The notes under the pieces are model-generated. The model did no database searches, was not told the origin of the DNA, and saw only the letters and a list, made by a program, of their open reading frames with translations. From Paulownia fortunei (lineage: Eukaryota; Streptophyta; Magnoliopsida; Lamiales; Paulowniaceae), in NCBI GenBank assembly GCA_019321725.1, contig CM033106.1:17954551-18018550 (forward strand): DNA of 64,000 nucleotides, written 5' to 3'. Both the position numbers and the translations under genes were made by a program. Below are positions 57,455-64,000 of this stretch, piece by piece; position 1 is the stretch's first letter, and every line of letters begins with the position of its first letter.

Positions 57455-58642
57455 GTAATTACTGAAGATGTGAAATTGCAAAATTTATCCTTTTTAAGAA
57501 TTGTGAAATAATATAGGTTTAATTTGTATATGTTTATGATCAAGTAGGGATTGAGTTAGGGGTTTTGATTTTGTAGAATTATATATGAAATTCTTATTTT
57601 ATGATAATAAGTTATATTAAATCAGTTTTTAAGTGATACTTATGTTGTATAATAGGAAAAATATGATGAAATTTAGTTTTCAATGCTCTTAAAATATGAA
57701 ACTGTTAAAAACTTCAGTTTCAAATATTATATTTGAGTTTTCATAAAATAGAAGTGCATAATGCAGCTCCTGTATGTAAGTCATTATTCAAACTTGTAGA
57801 GAAATCCTATTTACTTTTTTCCTTTTATTTCTGTTGAACAATCTCTGAAATAGGAAACTAATTGGTGAAATCTGAATGTTTGTTTGATCCATTCTATTGT
57901 TTTGGCTTGCTGAATGTATTGTTGCTTGAAAATGATGTTTAGAATTATTGATAATGGATAATGAAGGTGATGATGTTTGCCCAACAATTTTTCACTTGCA
58001 TTATAAATATATCTTTTGGGATTGCATGTCAACTCTAGAGATATTTTCTTGGTCATAGATATGATGTTTAGAAGAAAAGAAGTAGATATCTTGGAGCTTG
58101 TTTTGTTGAAGCAGATTATGATGTCCTCTATTTGTTTGATTGAATACAATACATAGATGTGATCTCAGCTGGTATGACATAAAACTAAGATTGTTATGAT
58201 TTTCTGGGCTACCAAAAGCACTGTGTTTTTTCTTCTTCTTTTTTCATGTAATTAGACCATGGACTAAAACTATTTATGTAACCGAGAAGAAAGAAATTAG
58301 TCAAACATTTTTAATTTGAAGCTACCACGAGTAGTACGACTTATCTGTTGGATTTAATTTGTCTCATGTACGTGATTAACTATTTTGGTTCGTATCTCCC
58401 TTTATTCTTCGGGTACGCTGTAATATATGTACTTGGAGAACTATGGGGAGATGCTGTCGAAATTTTCACGTGCATGAAACAAAGTGGTCATACTTATAAA
58501 ACCATAAATAAATGCGTGTTCTTGAATGGGATAGGGCCCTTACCAAAGAGTGAAAGGAGAAGTAGGAGCAATGCATGCCATTAATGAATATGAATATTTT
58601 AAATTAATGATCTAATTAATATCATCAACAGTTTATATAATT
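57455..58642 (+). other. Probable long intron of the CACTA transposase gene
   Basis: AT-rich sequence between the leader exon donor and the transposase start. A 78-codon frame at 58348-58584 has no recognisable content. The acceptor is not certain. Confidence 0.45.
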
Positions 58643-61600
58643 ATGGATTCAAATTGGATAATGAATCAGAATCGAGTAGCTCCAGAATACATAAATTGTT
58701 TAAATCAATTTTTGGACATAGCTAAGAATTATATGACAACATTTGGGTTATCGAAGATTCGTTGTCCTTGTCGAATGTGTGGGAATTTATATCAATTTAA
58801 TTTTGATTACGTTTGAGGACACCTTTATAGATGGGGATTTCTAGATTATACAAAGTGTGGACTTTTCATGGAGAAGTTACTACGCCAATTGTTAATACGA
58901 ATCCTGTAAATGAAGTTGAACATATCAGTGATGATGAAGAAGATGACACTTTCTTTCACATGTAAATGACTTAAGGGATGCTGAAGTTGTTGGTAGTAGT
59001 GGGGTTCGACAGGAGGATAACAATGAGAACATGTCTGCAGGGGAGTTAGGAGGAAGTTTTATATCAATGTTTGAAGAAGCACAACGAGAGTTATATTCAG
59101 GCTGTACTAATTTCTCTGCATTTAGTTTCTTAGTGAAATTAATGCACATGAAGGTGTTGAATGGTTGAAGCAATAAGTCGTTTGATATGTTGCTTCAATT
59201 ATTGCGAGAAGTATTTCCAAAATCGAATATAATTCCTAACTCACATTACGAAGCTAAGAAAATGTTAAGAGAGTTAGGATATATGTCCGACGTGTAAGGA
59301 GCCTCGATTTAAGTATGATGAGGTGAACAAGAAAAAATTCCCTCAAAAAGTCCTTCAATATTTTTCTTTGAAACCAAGACTTAAGCGGTTGTTTTTGTCG
59401 AAACATATACCAAAAGGTATGAGATGGCATAAATAAAAAAGGGTTGAAACAAAAGGGGTACTAAGACACCCAGCTGATGTTGAAGTGTGGAAAGAGTTTT
59501 ATAAATTGCATGAAATATTTGCAGATGATCCTATAAATGTTTTTGGGCTTGAAAACTTATGGTTTTAATCCATTTGGAAACATGTCAAATGCTTACAGTA
59601 TGTGGCCAGTTTTACTTATTCCATATAATTTACCCCCACGGAAAATGATGAAACCGTTGTACATGATTATGTCTCTTTTAATTCCTGGGCCTAAGGCACC
59701 TAGAAAAGAGATAGAGGTGTACTTGCGTCCTTTAATCAATGAATTGAAGGAGTTATAGAGTGAGGGGATAGAAGCATATGATGCAACTACTAAACGAATA
59801 TTTTAATTACATGCTGCTGTTATGTGGACAATTCATGACTTTCCAGCATATAGGACAGTGTTTGGGTGGAGCTCTAAGGGTTATAATACATATCTTATAT
59901 GTCTTGATGATACTGTGAGTCAAAGATTGAGCAGTAAAAAATGTTACATAGGCCATCGTCGGTTCCTACATGATAAACACTCGTGGCGTAAAAATAAGAG
60001 CTTCAAGGAAAAGTTTGAAAGTAAAGGTCCGCCATGAACCTTTAGTGGTAGTGAGATTTTAACTCAGTTAGATGTGCTGCCGAAGTGATCTTTGGTAAAG
60101 ATCCTACGGTGACCGGCAAAAGAAGGCGGTTGGTTGGTCATATAAATTGGGTTAAGAAGTTAATTTTCTTTGAGTTAGAGTATTGGTCAGACTTGAAGTT
60201 GAAACATAAACTTGATGTTATGCACATTGAAAAGAACATTTGTGATGCTCTGGTTGGCACATTGTTGAGTTAGATGGAAAGTCGAAGGACACGGTCAAAG
60301 CTTGGTTAGACATACAAGACATGGGTATAAGGAGTAAATTGCACCTGAAGAAGATTGGGGATAGAGTCGGTAAGCCACATGCAAGTTACACATTTACTTT
60401 GGAAGAAAGACGTGAATTTTGTTGGTTTTTAAAATCTGTGAAGTTCCTTGATGGTTATGCCGCAAATATCTCAAGGAATGTGAATGTGAATGATGGAAAG
60501 TTTTATGGCTTAAAGACACATGACTGTCATGTCCTTTTGCAAAGATTACTTCCAACCGCTATAAGGAAGTTTTTGCCAAAAGATATGTGTGGCACAATTG
60601 TTGAGCCATGTGACTTCTTCAAAAGACACACTTCAAGAACTTTACATGTTGTAGACTTGGAAAAAATGGAGGAGGACATAGTATTCATTTTGTGTAAGAT
60701 GGAACGAATATTTTCTCTGGCTTTTTTTGACATTATGGTTCACTTGGAAGTTCGTTTACCCTGCAAGGCCATATTAGCTAGACCTGTTTCATCATGATGG
60801 ATGTACCCATTTGAAAGGTATTTGGGAACACTCAAGAAGTATGTTCGCAATATGAAAAGACCAGAGGGATCTATTACAGAGGGATATATAGTGAATGAAG
60901 TATTGACTTTCTCATCTTTATATATAAGCCAAATTGAAACAAGATTTACTAGACCTGAACGTAACAAAGATGTTAGTCAACCTATTTTATTCACCTTAAA
61001 TGTTTTCAATCAACAAGTAAGAGTGATGGGTAGTCAACGAAATTATAAATTACCTCTTACTTTACGTAAGAAAACATATTGGTATGTTCTCAATAATTGC
61101 AAGGAAGTCGACCGATATAGAAGTAAGATTTCAAATTATATTCTATTTTTTTGTAATTTTGATTGAGTTCATAATAGTTATATATATTTGTGTGTAGTGA
61201 ACATTTGCAAATTCTTTTGTCAAGAAATCCTTCAAACTGCATTCTACAATGTCACGAGGAGCAATTTTCTCAATGGTTTAAGGACAAAATGATTAGGCTA
61301 AGAAATCAAAAAAATCTAGAGGCCACAGATGAACTATATTCTCTAGCATGGGGACCTGATGTTGAAGTTCGACTATATGATGCTTGTATTGTTAATGGTG
61401 TTCGATACCATACACTTTCTTGTGATACTCATCGGACTACTCAAAATAGTGGGGTTAGTGTACCATCATCCGACGACGGTGATAACTTAGATTTTTTTGG
61501 AGCTTTTGAAGGATGTTGTTTTAATTTTTTACACGTTTAGATATAAGGTACATTTATTCTAGTGTGATTGGTTCTAGTGTAACCCCAAAAAGAAATCAGT

Positions 61601-61855
61601 CGTGCAAGAGTTTGGTCTAACATGTATTAACACATCTAGGACATGGTATGAGGATGATCCATTCATTTTGGCAACTCAGGTAAGACAAGTTTATTACTTG
61701 GATGATATAAAGCATGGAGAAAGATGGAAAGTTGTGCAAAAGGTGCAACATCGAGAAATATATGAAGTAACTGAAAAGGAAGACGAAAATAGCGAGGAAC
61801 ATGAATTTAAAAGTTCATCCAATGAGCCTAATCAAGAGATTTCATAAGATGAGAT
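58643..61855 (+). pseudogene. TNP2-type CACTA transposase (broken)
   Basis: It starts at 58643 (MDSNWIMNQNRVAPEY), with an N-terminal transposase-associated domain (LSKIRCPCRMCGN), broken by TGA at the usual Arg before GHLYRWGF and a frameshift before VWTFHGE. The TNP2 core is at about 59540-60270: YGFNPFGNMSNAYSMWPVLL, LLIPGPKAPRKEIEVYLRPL, WTIHDFPAYRTVFGWSSKGY, then HKLDVMHIEKNICDALVGTL. A DUF4218-like part follows at 60321-60970 (FKRHTSRTLHVVDLEKMEED), and a DUF4216-like end at 61540-61850 (DDPFILATQVRQVYYLDD). A possible intron lies at about 61120-61189. It cuts and moves the element in active relatives; at least six stops or shifts inactivate it here. Confidence 0.9.
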
Positions 61856-62545
61856 AAGCTTAAGTGTTCGTGAAGATTTAGAAATTGCAGATCTTTGCAA
61901 ACTAGACATTCAACCTTAGCAAATAGAATTGTTGGATACACAAGCAAGTTTCTCTGAGAACATACATAATTTCATTAATGATGAAGATGAAGATACTGAA
62001 TTAGATAGTGAGGGGAGAGCAAATATTGTTGTCTGATGATTGTAGTGACTAATGATATGAACTACATTATATTAAGTTTTATTAAGTATTTATACTATGT
62101 TATTCATATTTTTTATTTATTCATTCAATTTCTAATGTTAAGAAAATAAGAAAAAAATTAACATCTTCACACTAAGACATTATAAACTTCTCATAAGAAA
62201 ATAATAGAAATCCAATAGGCATGTTTGGTTTCCTTTCTTCGAATTATTTCATCATTTGCTTTATCTCTAACTTTATTTCATTCATTTATTATTGTTAATT
62301 GTGAATGTTAAAAATTATTATTTCAATCCTGATATCTATATCTTTTGATTATGTTTACTAATTATTATTTTTTTCAGTCATTCGCTAGGAGTTATTTGCA
62401 CTCTATAGCTACTCTCTACGACAGTAACTCATTCGAGTTCTGCTTATAGTAAGATTTTTAAATGGATTAATATTATTCCTAATTTGTTATTAAAGTTCAT
62501 AAATAATCTTATTTATATTATCTGTCATATGTTTGTTTTTTATAG
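61856..62545 (+). other. Spacer between the two CACTA genes
   Basis: It begins with an acidic tail-like remnant of the transposase (near 61900-62035, rich in Asp and Glu codons), then AT-rich DNA with no gene. The second gene begins after the acceptor TTTTTATAG at 62545. Confidence 0.5.
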
Positions 62546-64000
62546 GTATGCCTCCTAAAAGGATTGATGAGCAACCCGTTATTGATCGAGCTACTTCTGA
62601 CATTTCGATGGAGGAGAGTACATCCGATGGTTTGTTTTGTTTTTTAAATTGTTTTATATTATCATTATTAATAATTATGTTGAACAGTAATCTAACATAT
62701 TTTTTACTATTATAGCTTCTACACAGAGACAGCATCGAGATACGAGAGCCGCACATGGTGACAAACTCAGACGTTATATAAAGGAGATGGGGAGGATACT
62801 AGTTACATTTCGCAAATCTGATGGCCATCCTACAAGGCAACATGCATCCTCCTTTATGATAGAGCTCGGTGTAGCAGTGAAGAAGTTTGTACCGTTACAA
62901 GTTGCTGATTGGAGGCACATTACAGAGGAGTAGAAGAGGCCCATAGTTGATCGATTGTCAGTTAGTATAGTTAACTATATTATTTGTCGGTTCATTTTAT
63001 CTTTGATAAATTAAATGTTAACATATATTATTTTGTAGGCTATGTTTACTGTAGACTTTGGCATAGGACCAGAGTTAGTTAAGAAAGAGACCGACAGGCT
63101 GATGAGTGCTCGATACAGAGACAACTGCCAAAAGATGCACAAATACTATAAAAGTCGGAGGAGCGATTGAGACATATGCCTCATGATTTCTGTGAGACTC
63201 AGGCGGATTAGGAGTATATGTGCACATTATTTGAGTCAGAGCAGTTTAAGAAAAATTTAATAATAAGTTTTAGCTAATTTATTTAATAAACTCTTATATT
63301 TATTAATTTAATCTTATGATGTTTAATACTTTAACTTTTTTTGCAGAAACAGTCAGCGACGAACTCCACAAATCGAGGACAGTTGCCTTATAATCATCGC
63401 GGAGGTTCAAAGTCCTTTGTGTAGTTTAATTACGATGGTGTAAGTATATAAAATCTTAAGTTTCTTTTAAAAAATTACTTTATTCGTTAAGTAACATATG
63501 GAATATATTATTTCTAGACCGATGGAACTAGTAGAAAAGATCGGATTACTATTTTTAATGAAACTCACTACAGCACAACGAAAGGTTGGGTAGGAGATAG
63601 AGCTCAGAGTGCATATATAAGTAATTAATCCATTCAATTGTTTCTTTTCAATTTATTTGAAACTAAATATGTTGACATTTATTAATTTTAGGATGACATG
63701 GTACGACTTTGAGAGGAGTACCGAGAGTCACAGGCTCACACAAATACCGGGGATGATGCTCATGTTTTAGACGACGTACAGATTGCAGATAGAGTGTGTG
63801 ATTAGGTCCTCGGTATACGTTTGGGGTACGCGCGTGGGCTTGGAAATGCGCTCAAACCTCTCAGGTCGACTACTTCTGATGCTACATTATCCTGACCGAC
63901 CAATGCAACACTTAGAGATCAGCTTCATATGATACAGGATGAGCTAGCAGACACTAGGACCGAGCTAGTAGATACCAGGACTGAGCTATTTGTTTATAAA
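62546..64000 (+). pseudogene. Transposase_24-type (TNPA-like) second CACTA gene, partial and broken
   Basis: Start codon at 62548 (MPPKRIDEQPVIDRATSD). Exons inferred from splice sites and protein text: 62546-62629, 62716-62960, 63039-about 63252, 63347-63439, 63518-about 63619, and 63692 to the edge. Readable family blocks are VTFRKSDGHPTRQHASSF, VADWRHITEE, LVKKETDRLMSARYRDN, QLPYNHRGGSKSF, RKDRITIFNETHYS, and a coiled-coil end with repeated ELADTRTELVDTRTEL. This suits the second, DNA-binding protein of plant CACTA elements. In-frame stops occur after ITEE, after SKSFV and three times in the last exon. The 3' end lies beyond the window. Confidence 0.85.

Larger units (their letters stand above)
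56496..64000 (+). mobile_element. CACTA (En/Spm) DNA transposon, 5' part, runs off the right edge
   Basis: It starts with the terminal sequence CACTACAAAAAAG at 56496, followed by subterminal repeats, a GC-rich leader exon, a TNP2-type transposase gene and a second gene with Transposase_24 features. This two-gene order on one strand is usual for plant CACTA elements. The right terminus is outside the window, so the 3-bp duplication (TCA at 56493-56495 is the left candidate) cannot be confirmed. Both genes carry stops, so the element is non-autonomous now. Confidence 0.92.

Noticed and set aside
58348..58584. 78-codon frame before the CACTA transposase
   Set aside because: No recognisable content and it lies in the probable intron.

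Overview
This is nuclear DNA of a flowering plant, most likely a eudicot. It is AT-rich, dominated by plant LTR retrotransposons primed by initiator-Met tRNA, and carries a plant-specific CACTA transposon and one plant-specific trihelix transcription factor gene with an intron. The only host gene I can support is that trihelix gene (GTL2-like, minus strand, 36685-38754). Nearly everything else is transposable elements, mostly decayed, and several are nested inside one another.

Left third (1-31128). Four kinds of LTR sequence are stacked here. Family C has LTRs of about 2.1 kb beginning TGTTAGAG and ending near CCCAACA, but no coding region lies in the window. A minus-strand C LTR (264-5313) is split by a solo LTR of family A (828-3815). 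Two plus-strand C LTRs follow (C1 5314-7138, and C2 starting at 7139). C2 is split first by a solo C LTR (7521-9661, flanked by GGAAA) and then by an old inverted family A LTR (A', starting 9844). A' is itself split by a family A chromovirus (copy A, 9936-18589) and by a family B Ty3/gypsy chromovirus (19526-28694, flanked by ATATA). C2 resumes at about 29460, contains an inverted piece of another C LTR, and is cut off by a truncated Ty1/copia element (31099-35248) that has lost its integrase.

Middle (35231-40324). A 132-bp tandem duplication at the copia edge is followed by the gene island. The trihelix gene has two DNA-binding trihelix domains and a central coiled coil. Its upstream region holds two inverted copies of a MITE of about 212 bp, and three perfect CACGTG G-boxes lie in the unique sequence between them.

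Right half (40325-64000). A Mutator-like non-autonomous element with a 10-bp target duplication (40325-51703) was split by a full-length family A chromovirus (copy B, 41528-51693, flanked by ATAAC). A full-length family A solo LTR in the opposite orientation follows (52748-55475). From 56496 to the right edge runs the 5' part of a CACTA (En/Spm) transposon: terminal CACTA, subterminal hairpin repeats, a GC-rich leader exon, a decayed TNP2-type transposase gene and a second, Transposase_24-type gene.

All three gypsy elements are dead. Catalytic or zinc-binding residues are lost, mostly by G-to-A changes on the coding strand. I see no tRNA, rRNA, CRISPR or bacterial feature.
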